Source of the DNA: RYN-425 sp035542755 | GTDB taxonomy: Bacteria; Patescibacteriota; Saccharimonadia; Saccharimonadales; UBA10212 | DNA length: 15,176 bases | Direction: 5' to 3' | NCBI GenBank assembly: GCA_035542755.1 | Contig: DATKKU010000001.1 | Location: 1 to 15,176 of the forward strand | Shown: piece after piece, positions 7,192-13,657 of the stretch | Layout of the letters: every line of letters begins with the position of its first letter | How positions within the stretch are numbered: position 1 is the first letter of the stretch | Translations under genes and position numbers: made by a program | Notes under the pieces: model-generated | Told to the model about the DNA's origin: nothing | What the model saw: only the letters and a program-made list of their open reading frames with translations | The model's database searches: none

Positions 7192-8394
7192 TTAAAATGC
7201 CGGAGGCAAAGACAATAAATTGTCTATTGGCAGCGCCGTGCTAGCATTACTGCCGCTGGTACTGAAAAAGCCGCCGCCAATTATCATAGCCGGCGTGTAG
7301 TTAATAACCTCACCAATGTTGTTGCTGCTCATGCCGCCACTAAGCGAGTCTTCGGCACTGGTAGCGCTAAGCACATTGCCGTTCAACCTCGTAAAGTTGA
7401 CCTGTTTTGCCACCAGCGCCCCGTTGATAACGAGTTTGTTTACGGTACACTGCGGCATACTTGTCGGGAAGTTATAGTTTATGGGATTAGAGGTGTTATC
7501 GTGACAGGTCCAGATATCACCGTCATCGGCAGTAATGGCCGAGGCGGTGGTGGAGTTTGGCTGGGCTATATAAAAACCGTCCAGCTCGGTGACTCCCGGA
7601 CCAATATATATGCTGCCTTTGACTACCAAAGCAAATTTGGGCACGTCAGTAGCGGAGTCCAGGTTGTAAGTAATATTGTTACCTATATATACGTTGCCGC
7701 TCACATAGAGAGTTACTTTAGTGGGCGACGGGCTGGAAGCCAGGCTAAGGTTGGCATTAGTCAGGTTATAAACACTGCCGTTGGGCACCGTCACGCTATA
7801 GGTGCCGCTGGAGTTATAGCTATTGAACGGTGTAGATGTGCCTTCAATTGTCGGGGTCGCTTGGCTAAGTTTGGAGTAATAATCGGGTATACAGCTGCCC
7901 TGTCGGACACCGCCGCCGCTGGTACCTAACTCAAATATACCACCCCATCCACCGGTGTTATTGGCAAAGCTAATCAGGTTTTTGGCCGTTGGGTTGACAG
8001 CCGCCAAAGAGCCGGCACTATAAAAACCGTTGTGGTCCACCGGGTCGGCACTATCTATCTGACCGAGTGCAAAAGCTCCGTATTGACTGGAGGCTCCGCC
8101 AGCCGAATTTACGCCAGAACCGTCTTGATTGGCATAGGCCAATATTCCGCCCGTTCGGCTATCCTGCGGCAGGCCCAAACTAGCGTTAGAAAAAGCCGAG
8201 TCCTGGTAATTTCCCGACTGACTGGTATCGCAGTTTGTGCCGCTGTCAAACCAACCACCCGCCATAACATCGCCGCCGTAAGTCTTGAAGTACGGGGCGT
8301 AGTTGGTATCGGCAAAGGCCGTAGACGCCCAACCCACAACTAAGCAGGCGCTAACCAGTAGCATAGGTAGTCGTTTAAGGTGTGCTACCTTCAT
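7192..8394 (-). CDS. Secreted surface protein with beta-helix-like repeats
   Basis: 400 residues, function not recognised. A Sec signal peptide is clear: basic MKVAHLKR, hydrophobic core LPMLLVSACLVVGWAS, and cleavage probably after AFA at residue 28. The mature part is rich in Asn, Ser, Thr and Gly, and outside the signal it has four cysteines (55, 168, 297, 316), enough for two disulfides. Related strands recur: LYVSGNVYIGNNI (229-241), LVVKGSIYIGPGV (256-268) and LVINGALVAKQV (321-332). These suggest a right-handed beta-helix or adhesin-like fold. The C-terminus (INYTPAMIIGGG, then LLSLPPAF) looks like a conserved tail. No sortase motif, lipobox or C-terminal membrane helix is seen. It lies directly upstream of pilM on the same strand, so a role with the pilus or in host attachment is plausible but inferred. 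Confidence 0.85.
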   Translation of the reverse strand: MKVAHLKRLPMLLVSACLVVGWASTAFADTNYAPYFKTYGGDVMAGGWFDSGTNCDTSQSGNYQDSAFSNASLGLPQDSRTGGILAYANQDGSGVNSAGGASSQYGAFALGQIDSADPVDHNGFYSAGSLAAVNPTAKNLISFANNTGGWGGIFELGTSGGGVRQGSCIPDYYSKLSQATPTIEGTSTPFNSYNSSGTYSVTVPNGSVYNLTNANLSLASSPSPTKVTLYVSGNVYIGNNITYNLDSATDVPKFALVVKGSIYIGPGVTELDGFYIAQPNSTTASAITADDGDIWTCHDNTSNPINYNFPTSMPQCTVNKLVINGALVAKQVNFTRLNGNVLSATSAEDSLSGGMSSNNIGEVINYTPAMIIGGGFFSTSGSNASTALPIDNLLSLPPAF

Positions 8395-8402
8395 ACATAA
8401 GC

Positions 8403-8431
8403 ATTATACAACTTTCGCCTATTTTTGCCGA
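8403..8431 (-). promoter_or_regulatory. Promoter of the secreted-protein gene
   Basis: On the minus strand, TCGGCA (8431-8426, four of six matches to TTGACA), a 17-base spacer and a perfect TATAAT (8408-8403). The start codon at 8394 begins eight bases after the hexamer. The transcript would therefore carry only about two untranslated bases, and there is no ribosome binding site. Confidence 0.7.
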
Positions 8432-8437
8432 AAGCTG

Positions 8438-8449
8438 GCCCGCGCGGGC
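8438..8449. repeat. Perfect 12-base GC palindrome after the RimK-like gene
   Basis: GCCCGCGCGGGC reads the same on both strands. It ends one base before the stop codon of the RimK-like gene and lies seven bases from the -35 box of the secreted-protein gene. It could be a termination or mRNA-end hairpin, but no clear T-tract follows, so function is open. Confidence 0.45.
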
Positions 8450-8450
8450 G

Positions 8451-9509
8451 TTAGCTCTGTTTGGGAAACTTAAGTTTGGCCAGCGGTTTTAGTTTAGACG
8501 GAACAGCTATTGGCTTTATGACTATTGGGGTATTCAATTTTTCGGCTATTCGCTTGGTTGTACTCTTGGCGTTCTTACGACCGCCGGTGATAGCCTGCTG
8601 AGCAATAGCCCTGGCAAGATTCACCCTAACTACATCTTCAATCACAAAGCCGGGGCTGGCGTTGACCTCAATGACCACCCTCTGCTTGCCCGAGGGCAGG
8701 ATGTCCACGCCGGCCACACTCAGGCCAACTGCTCTAGCCGAACGCTCGGCCAACTCTATTTCGTAGGCATTGGCTTTGTAGGCATAGCCAGCGCCTCCCA
8801 GCGAAATGTTAGCTCTAATTTCGTCTTTACGGGTTGAGATCCGCCTCATGGAGGCCACCACCCGGCCATTGACCACTATAAAACGCAGGTCGGTGTAGTG
8901 GTCTTTTTTGGTCGGCTCAACAAATTGCTGCAGCAAAATTGGGATATTGTTGGCTAAAAAGCCGTCAACAATTGCTCTGGCCTCACCGCGAGAATTGGCC
9001 GACATAACGCCGCGGCCATGAGTGCCAGTATTAGTTTTAACAATTAGCCGCTTACTGGGCATCGGCTCTACTATCTTTAAGGCCTTATCAACATCTATCT
9101 CATAAAATTCCGTGCCGGTTATGGCTACGGTTCTAGGCACCGGTATGCCGGCTCCGGCCAGCGCCATTAGACTGCTAACCTTATTCTTGGCCATTCTAAT
9201 AGAATTTGGGTTGGCCGTAGAGTAAACACCGCTGGATATTAGACTCTCAAGAGCAATGGATGCCAGGTTGATAGATTGCTCGTCGGCCTCATTGATTCTG
9301 GGAATAACGGCGTCAACGTTGACTCGCCGCAGGCTGCCGTTTTTATCCGGCTGATATAAATAGCGCTTGTTTTTGGTGGTAACAACAACCGTTTTTTGGT
9401 AATTAATAATCCGGGCTCTGTGGCCTTTGAGCCTAATCTCCCGCACAAGCCTTTTATTTTCATGTACGTCCTCCCGCCCCAACTCAGCCGAAAGTATGCC
9501 AATACGCAT
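8451..9509 (-). CDS. rimK: RimK-family ATP-grasp ligase with a basic C-terminal tail
   Basis: 352 residues; the core (1-305) matches the RimK alpha-L-glutamate ligase layout. It has a pre-ATP-grasp domain (KRLVREIRLKGHRARIINY, VDAVIPRI), a nucleotide-binding loop VKTNTGTHGRGV (157-168), DLRFIVVNG (207-215), RANISLGG (232-239), AGVDIL (266-271) and metal/ATP-binding EVNASPGF (281-288). These enzymes form amide bonds to an amino acid from ATP. RimK proper adds glutamate to ribosomal protein S6, but relatives act in coenzyme F420 or amino-acid-carrier pathways, so the substrate is not fixed here. Residues about 310-352 form a Lys/Pro-rich tail absent from the core family. No other ATG lies nearby in frame. 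GGGGAG lies 12 bases upstream, rather far for a Shine-Dalgarno. Confidence 0.88.
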   Translation of the reverse strand: MRIGILSAELGREDVHENKRLVREIRLKGHRARIINYQKTVVVTTKNKRYLYQPDKNGSLRRVNVDAVIPRINEADEQSINLASIALESLISSGVYSTANPNSIRMAKNKVSSLMALAGAGIPVPRTVAITGTEFYEIDVDKALKIVEPMPSKRLIVKTNTGTHGRGVMSANSRGEARAIVDGFLANNIPILLQQFVEPTKKDHYTDLRFIVVNGRVVASMRRISTRKDEIRANISLGGAGYAYKANAYEIELAERSARAVGLSVAGVDILPSGKQRVVIEVNASPGFVIEDVVRVNLARAIAQQAITGGRKNAKSTTKRIAEKLNTPIVIKPIAVPSKLKPLAKLKFPKQS

Positions 9510-9515
9510 ACTGGC

Positions 9516-9521
9516 ATCATA
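9516..9521 (-). promoter_or_regulatory. Possible -10 box of the RimK-like gene
   Basis: TATGAT (9521-9516) ends exactly six bases before the ATG at 9509, which would put the first transcribed base at the A of the start codon. The -35 region is poor. The GGGGAG at 9527-9522 could instead be a distant ribosome binding site, so this is tentative. Confidence 0.35.
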
Positions 9522-9554
9522 CTCCCCGGAAAGCCTAAATCACATAGGCCCAGG

Positions 9555-9567
9555 TAGCAGCTTGCTA
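9555..9567. repeat. Short inverted repeat between the YihY-like and RimK-like genes
   Basis: TAGCA-gct-TGCTA, a perfect five-base stem with a three-base loop, starts shortly before the YihY-like stop in top-strand coordinates. No T-tract follows on either strand, so it is at best a weak terminator or processing hairpin. Confidence 0.3.
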
Positions 9568-9571
9568 GTCC

Positions 9572-10468
9572 TCAAGCTTCCGGTTGATGGGCGGCGTAGC
9601 GGCGAGTTTTTCTCGGCAAGTTGTGTTTATGCACATAAATCTTTAGGGCCTCGGCACCCAGAAAAACAATTTCTGCCGAGTAGTAGAACCAAAGCAGCAA
9701 AGTAATTAAAGAAGCTGCTGCGCCGTAAGCCGTAACGGTTCTACTGTGTCCGATGATTAGTACGAGTACCAACTTGCCGGCGCTAAAAAGTAGCGCCACC
9801 CAAAAAGCAACCAGTAAGGTAGCTTTCTTGGGCATGATAACATCTGGCACGACTTGATAAACAAAGTAAAGAATTAAGGTAAAAATTATCAGCGAACCAA
9901 TAAAGCTAAATAGCTGAAGGCTGGAGTGGTCAGTCGCTATGACGGTTTGCAGCTTATCGCCCAGCCAGCCAACAAGCGCCGATAGACCTACCGAAATAGC
10001 TATCAACACGCTGCCCAGCAACACCAGAGCCACGCTTTTGACTCTTATGTATACTGTGCGCTTAAAGCCAGCTTTGGCCTCCGGTACAACGTCAAAAACA
10101 GTGTCTAGCGAAATCTGCAATTGTCTGGCTAGGGCGGCAGCGGCTAGCACTACGCCAATAACACCGATAACCAGAGCCGTGCTGCTATGTGCGGTGTTAT
10201 AGGTGTGGGCAATGGCATTTTGAATGGTGTTGGCGGCACTTTGACCGACAGTGTCGCTAATCTGCTGATAGATTTGCCCCTCCACGGCCTTTTGGCCAAA
10301 AAAGATGGTTGAGGCACTAATCACAATTAGTAGAAACGGCGCCATTGCAAATATGGCGGTGTAAGCCAAGGCTGCACTCATAGTACCGCCCTTGTCTTTT
10401 CCGAACTCGCTAAAGAGTTGGATGAAATAGCTCAGCAAAGGTACTTTGGTGAGCCAGTGAAAGTTCAT
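9572..10468 (-). CDS. YihY/UPF0761 (BrkB-like) membrane protein
   Basis: 298 residues, typical for the family, with about six membrane helices. Family hallmarks are AALAYTAIFAMAPFLL near the N-terminus, then a central DKLQTVIATD loop region, YFVYQVVPD, and the C-terminal YGAAASLITLLLWFYYSAEIVFLGAE. Members were once called ribonuclease BN, wrongly; the true role is unknown, with a transporter or envelope function suspected. The last 20 residues (NLPRKTRRYAAHQPEA) are a basic cytoplasmic tail. The gene is followed on the same strand by the RimK-like gene after 62 bases, so a short operon is possible. No Shine-Dalgarno or clear -10 precedes this ATG. It is divergent from the Nudix gene. Confidence 0.9.
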   Translation of the reverse strand: MNFHWLTKVPLLSYFIQLFSEFGKDKGGTMSAALAYTAIFAMAPFLLIVISASTIFFGQKAVEGQIYQQISDTVGQSAANTIQNAIAHTYNTAHSSTALVIGVIGVVLAAAALARQLQISLDTVFDVVPEAKAGFKRTVYIRVKSVALVLLGSVLIAISVGLSALVGWLGDKLQTVIATDHSSLQLFSFIGSLIIFTLILYFVYQVVPDVIMPKKATLLVAFWVALLFSAGKLVLVLIIGHSRTVTAYGAAASLITLLLWFYYSAEIVFLGAEALKIYVHKHNLPRKTRRYAAHQPEA

Positions 10469-10494
10469 GACTTTATTAATGACCTAACTCGACA

Positions 10495-10549
10495 GCTTAA
10501 GCAAGTACGTATGGCTGCAGCCAGGTTTCTGCAAAAGCTAAGCTTAAGC
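10495..10549. promoter_or_regulatory. Two identical palindromes in a divergent promoter region
   Basis: The 8-base palindrome GCTTAAGC occurs at 10495-10502 and again at 10542-10549, 47 bases apart, both preceded by A. The pair lies in the 118-base gap between the divergent YihY-like and Nudix genes, a position that would suit a repressor or activator pair. Chance cannot be excluded for such short AT-containing palindromes. Confidence 0.3.
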
Positions 10550-10571
10550 CATATGTTTAATCTGCGACCTC

Positions 10572-10580
10572 TGTTAAACT
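10572..10580 (+). promoter_or_regulatory. Extended -10 of the Nudix gene
   Basis: TGT-TAAACT, with TG at 10572-10573 and the hexamer at 10575-10580. Exactly six bases separate the hexamer from the GTG start at 10587, so transcription should begin at the start codon itself. No ribosome binding site is present. The preceding bases ACCTC make a ten-base match with the ychF promoter. Confidence 0.6.
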
Positions 10581-10586
10581 ATACAT

Positions 10587-11087
10587 GTGAGTGCAGTAAG
10601 CCACGACAGCGAAACGCCGGCCCACGGCCAGCAGGTCATTACCGCCTGTGCTTTTATTCACCACGATTTTGATGGAGTCAATAAAATTTTCTTGGCTAAG
10701 CGTGCCGATACCAAGAAGTTTATGCCCGGCATTTACGAACTGCTCGGCGGCCACATAGACTTTGACGAAAATGTCGTAGACGGCTTAGCACGAGAAGTTA
10801 TGGAAGAGACCGGCATGAACATCAGCATCGGTGACGTGTTTTGGGAGTTTACTTACAGTAATTGGGTCAAAGGCTCGCACTCTATTGAAGTAGTCTACTT
10901 TGCCAAATTTACCGATGCACTAGAACAAATTAAACTTCATCCCGATGACCATTCCGATTACAAATGGGTGGCTAGTCATGAAGTTGTAGACGTTATGAAG
11001 ATTGGTAGAGATGATGGCGACAGCGAAATCCAGGCCGTTAAGAGGGGCTTTGAACTACTAGCCGGCGGGGCGCTGAATTTTGGTTAG
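10587..11087 (+). CDS. Nudix hydrolase
   Basis: 166 residues. A perfect Nudix box GX5EX7REUXEEXGU spans residues 55-77: Gly55, Glu61, Arg69-Glu70, Glu73-Glu74, Gly76. This is the Mg-binding catalytic helix that hydrolyses nucleoside diphosphates linked to another group. The flanking strands (VITACAFIHHD, KIFLAKRADTKKFMPGIYELLGGHI) fit a small housecleaning or sanitising Nudix enzyme of the MutT/YjhB sort; the substrate cannot be told. The start is taken as GTG at 10587. The overlapping ATG at 10585 meets TGA at once, and no Shine-Dalgarno is present. It points away from the YihY-like gene and converges on the nucleotidyltransferase-like gene, with 63 bases between the stops and no obvious terminator. 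Confidence 0.92.
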   Translation: MSAVSHDSETPAHGQQVITACAFIHHDFDGVNKIFLAKRADTKKFMPGIYELLGGHIDFDENVVDGLAREVMEETGMNISIGDVFWEFTYSNWVKGSHSIEVVYFAKFTDALEQIKLHPDDHSDYKWVASHEVVDVMKIGRDDGDSEIQAVKRGFELLAGGALNFG

Positions 11088-11150
11088 ATTGCGACACCCC
11101 TACACTGTCAAAGAATAACCACCCCGATTAAATACGGTACCTGCCGGAGC

Positions 11151-11717
11151 TTAGTATGCAAGTCCGCGAGAATCCATAAAGTCGGTGTAGTCAGAAGGTA
11201 TTCCTATATTGAACCTTTTGCAAAGAGCAATCATGTCTCGGCAGTCGTGTTCGGTAATTTGATAGTTGTTTTTTATTACTACACCAAACTCCTTGGTCAG
11301 AGCTCTTACCCTATAAGGTGCGGATAGGCATGCAACTTCTTTGCCACTAACATGTCCTTTTCCTTGAAAAGCCTCTTCTGGGAAGAATAGATCATTCTCG
11401 CGTGGGCCAAGGTAGGCGCCACCTGACTTTTGTGGATCCACGACCAAAAAATCTATTTCGTCGTCACTACTGTCCATGAAAAAGTGCCACCATATTTCGC
11501 CCTCGGTACGATCTTTATATCCACGAGAGGTGAGGTAGTCCTTAACCTTGGCTAAGTCTTCTTTAGTAATAATTAGGTCGGCATCCTTGTGCGGGCGAGT
11601 TTCTTCGCCTAAAAGAGCATCTACACCCCAGCCCCCGTCTAAAATTGGATTAACGCCAATAGATTGCAGCTCCGTATACAAATTAACTAGTTTTTGGGCA
11701 GTCATTATCTTAGGCAT
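11151..11717 (-). CDS. Nucleotidyltransferase resembling lincosamide/aminoglycoside adenylyltransferases
   Basis: 188 residues. The pol-beta-type nucleotidyltransferase core is visible: ILDGGWGVDALLGEETRPHKDADLII (25-50) holds the GGWG turn, Asp33 and the catalytic pair Asp45/Asp47. EIDFLVVD (87-94) supplies the third carboxylate, Asp89. Pattern and length match the LnuA/LinA and ANT(2'')-like group, which transfer AMP to small-molecule hydroxyls. Many chromosomal relatives have no known drug target, so resistance is not claimed. The ATG at 11717 lies inside the end of the DHH-motif gene (8-base overlap), with AAGGA about nine bases upstream. This indicates translational coupling and a shared task. 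Met5 is a possible alternative start. Confidence 0.82.
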   Translation of the reverse strand: MPKIMTAQKLVNLYTELQSIGVNPILDGGWGVDALLGEETRPHKDADLIITKEDLAKVKDYLTSRGYKDRTEGEIWWHFFMDSSDDEIDFLVVDPQKSGGAYLGPRENDLFFPEEAFQGKGHVSGKEVACLSAPYRVRALTKEFGVVIKNNYQITEHDCRDMIALCKRFNIGIPSDYTDFMDSRGLAY

Positions 11718-12696
11718 TGTGCACCGTCCTTTGCTTCTCTAGTTCATGAATGTAGCTTATAACCTCTTCTGGGTCGCTGGCTACCACCAGGCATCTAGTA
11801 ATCTTGTCTGACTCGCCAAAACCCTTACCACCACCAACCGTGTGGTAAATGCCTCGGCGCTCCGGCTCATCCGGATTTGCCTCGATACGCTTCTTCTTTA
11901 GCTCCTTAAAGTGCTCAAGAGTATCCTTGCAAACGTCGCCTGGGCCGAAAAACCAGACTTCCTTCTCCGGTTCTTCCGCAGCACAAACAACCACTAAGTT
12001 TTCCTTGCCGTCTTCCCACGTTGGGTAGAGCCGATCATTCACAGGAGAATTCCTTCTACCTTTTAATGATACAACCTTAAGACCATCGCGGTCTTCCATT
12101 CTCTCTATCGCCTCTTCTGCCTCTGTTTCATCCGTGGCGGTAACACCCTGGGCTTCGCGGTCTTTTAGTCTTACTGCATTAATAATGTATGTACGTACTT
12201 CTTGGTATCTTTGTTCCACTTTCTCGGAATCTATTCCTGCTTTTATTCTCTTGGATATAAAGCGGTCTTTATACTCCCCGTCTAGCAAAGCTTCCATGCC
12301 TGGTATGTATCCGCTATCGTTGGCGGCTACGATTTTGTCGACAAAGTTCGGGTCAACACCCAGCCGTTCCAATACCTGCAGTATTGACGCGTCTCTGTGA
12401 GCATTTTTGTCATGGTGGTCGATATGAACTATACCAGGAACCTCGTCGGCCCCGCGGTGTTCAATCAATACAGGCATACGACCTTGGGCTTGTGCTTCCG
12501 CAATTAGGCCTGAGCGTTTGGTCACATCTGCTTCTTCCCAGGTAGTCGTAGCACCGACCACCAATGCGCCGAATTTTTCTAGCCTCCTCTCAATGAGAAG
12601 CATCTCAAGATCTGCTCCGCCTAGAATATAAGCATCGTCGGTTGCTTCGGGGGATGAATTTTCCTCTGCTAATTGTTCGGCTTCGGCTACGTCCAT
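11710..12696 (-). CDS. Divergent DHH-motif phosphoesterase-like protein
   Basis: 328 residues from the chosen ATG. The clearest motif is GIVHIDHHDKN (88-98): the Asp-His-His signature of the DHH phosphoesterase superfamily, in the usual setting of hydrophobic strand plus DHH. NDSGYIPGM (126-134) may supply a further metal-binding Asp. GGGKGFGESD (288-297) near the C-terminus may correspond to the Gly-rich DHHA1 substrate loop. The first motif (normally D-x-D) is not obvious in AYILGGADLEML. The N-terminal 20 residues are acidic and disordered. An upstream GTG at 12738 keeps the frame, but it lies within the -10 region of a strong promoter and would be absent from the transcript. The true start is therefore 12696, with a 26-base A-rich leader and no Shine-Dalgarno. 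Substrate unknown; oligonucleotides or cyclic dinucleotides are known for relatives. Confidence 0.72.
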   Translation of the reverse strand: MDVAEAEQLAEENSSPEATDDAYILGGADLEMLLIERRLEKFGALVVGATTTWEEADVTKRSGLIAEAQAQGRMPVLIEHRGADEVPGIVHIDHHDKNAHRDASILQVLERLGVDPNFVDKIVAANDSGYIPGMEALLDGEYKDRFISKRIKAGIDSEKVEQRYQEVRTYIINAVRLKDREAQGVTATDETEAEEAIERMEDRDGLKVVSLKGRRNSPVNDRLYPTWEDGKENLVVVCAAEEPEKEVWFFGPGDVCKDTLEHFKELKKKRIEANPDEPERRGIYHTVGGGKGFGESDKITRCLVVASDPEEVISYIHELEKQRTVHNA

Positions 12697-12728
12697 AGTT
12701 GTTTTTTGTTTTTGAAACCTATAAACTA

Positions 12729-12757
12729 ATGTTAGCACTAATCACACGATTTGTCAA
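12729..12757 (-). promoter_or_regulatory. Near-consensus promoter of the DHH/nucleotidyltransferase operon
   Basis: On the minus strand, a perfect TTGACA (12757-12752), a 17-base spacer and TAACAT (12734-12729) preceded by TG (extended -10). The expected start is near 12722, giving a leader of about 26 bases before the ATG at 12696. The promoter begins only four bases after the stop of the nucleoside phosphorylase gene, so the downstream pair can be expressed independently of it. Confidence 0.8.
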
Positions 12758-12761
12758 CTTC

Positions 12762-13538
12762 TCAGTTGGCGAGTAACTCCTCTAGCGCGGCTTTTATCGT
12801 GATTCTTCGGGAGTGCTCGCGGACCTCATCCATATCAATATGCTCTTTGCTAAAAAATGTAATGTTCTTTATTAGATTATCCCCAATATTTAATAACGCG
12901 GCGGATGGGATATTGAAATAACTAGACATTGAGAAGACTAATGCCGCTTCCATTTCAATACCAAGGTAACCAGCTTTTTTCCAGTTCTCAATGTCTTCCC
13001 TTGTTTCGCCCATAATCATCTCGCAAGTTACAGTTTTGCCGGAATGTACCTCAACATCAGATGGCAGTCTAGCTTTAAGCGATTCCGCTAATTGCGTATT
13101 CGGCCGATATAAATTATCAGTATTGTTACGTTGGTAGTATCTGGCGTTGTCGTTGCCCAGTACCAAAGTCGGACAAATAAGGTCTCCTGGAGCACTGTTC
13201 TCGGCTAAACCGCCCACTGAACCAATGAGTATATTTTTCTTGGAACCAAGCATGCTGCCCCGATGAATATACATGTGCATTACGGCTGTCCCCATGGCTG
13301 CAAAATACCAGAACTTTCGGCCTTCAATGGTGAACTCATGTACGTCATGTAGGTCTGGAGCCTGGAACAATTTGTAGCTGAAGTCTTTACCCAACTCATT
13401 GAGTACACTTTCTATATGCGCCAGGTTGAGCTTCCCAAAGGGAGCCCAGGCTCCGACCGCCAACATTCCTTCAATCTTGTAGTCGTTCCCTAGATTATAT
13501 CTTCGCTTAAAGTCCTCGGCAGTGAGACTCATGTACAT
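12762..13538 (-). CDS. Nucleoside phosphorylase-I family protein
   Basis: 258 residues. Features of the PNP_UDP_1 fold: MLAVGAWAPFG (25-35), the phosphate-binding-like WYFAAMGTAVMHM (77-89), NILIGSVGGL (102-111) and GIEMEAALVFSMS (193-205). In that last motif the MEAA segment contacts ribose. ALLNIGDNLI (214-223) carries the late Asp, at the position used in purine phosphorolysis. Such enzymes split purine or uridine nucleosides with phosphate; nucleosidases share the fold, so purine phosphorylase, uridine phosphorylase and nucleosidase all remain possible. A salvage role would suit an organism with reduced nucleotide synthesis. ATG codons at 13538 and 13532 are both possible starts, neither with a Shine-Dalgarno. 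Confidence 0.85.
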   Translation of the reverse strand: MYMSLTAEDFKRRYNLGNDYKIEGMLAVGAWAPFGKLNLAHIESVLNELGKDFSYKLFQAPDLHDVHEFTIEGRKFWYFAAMGTAVMHMYIHRGSMLGSKKNILIGSVGGLAENSAPGDLICPTLVLGNDNARYYQRNNTDNLYRPNTQLAESLKARLPSDVEVHSGKTVTCEMIMGETREDIENWKKAGYLGIEMEAALVFSMSSYFNIPSAALLNIGDNLIKNITFFSKEHIDMDEVREHSRRITIKAALEELLAN

Positions 13539-13610
13539 GCCGACAATGTCTCATAAAATCAGAGCCGGTTCAATGAGTCCCATTCAAAAGATGGTCGCCA
13601 AGAGCTGCTT

Positions 13611-13631
13611 ATTATATGCCTAGGTTATAAT
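13611..13631. promoter_or_regulatory. Back-to-back TATAAT boxes around CCTAGG
   Basis: Within the 119-base divergent gap, the minus strand has TATAAT at 13616-13611, facing the phosphorylase gene. The plus strand has TATAAT at 13626-13631, facing ychF. The palindrome CCTAGG (13619-13624) lies between them, so the 21 bases form a near-perfect dyad. The minus box would give the phosphorylase mRNA a leader of about 65 bases. Either box could be a real -10, or the whole could be an operator. Confidence 0.45.
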
Positions 13632-13640
13632 TTTTACCTC

Positions 13641-13649
13641 TGTTAGAAT
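13641..13649 (+). promoter_or_regulatory. Extended -10 of ychF
   Basis: TGT-TAGAAT, with TG at 13641-13642 and the hexamer at 13644-13649. Eight bases lie between the hexamer and the ATG at 13658, so the leader would be about two bases. There is no ribosome binding site. ACCTCTGTTA (13636-13645) is identical to the element in front of the Nudix gene. Confidence 0.6.
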
Positions 13650-13657
13650 AAGTTGTA

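Noticed and set aside
7501..7929. 142-codon open frame on the plus strand
   Set aside because: It lies opposite the secreted-protein gene, has no ribosome binding site and no recognisable domain. The minus-strand frame has a signal peptide and coherent repeats.
11088..11150. Terminator between the convergent Nudix and nucleotidyltransferase-like genes
   Set aside because: Only three-base stems can be formed in this gap and there is no T-tract; nothing supportable.
11151..11717. Antibiotic resistance gene (lincosamide or aminoglycoside)
   Set aside because: The catalytic pattern fits the fold, but many chromosomal homologues have unknown substrates and there is no mobile-element context, so only the fold-level call is kept.
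12697..12738. GTG start at 12738 for the DHH-motif gene
   Set aside because: It lies within the extended -10 of the promoter, upstream of the expected transcription start, so it would not be in the mRNA.
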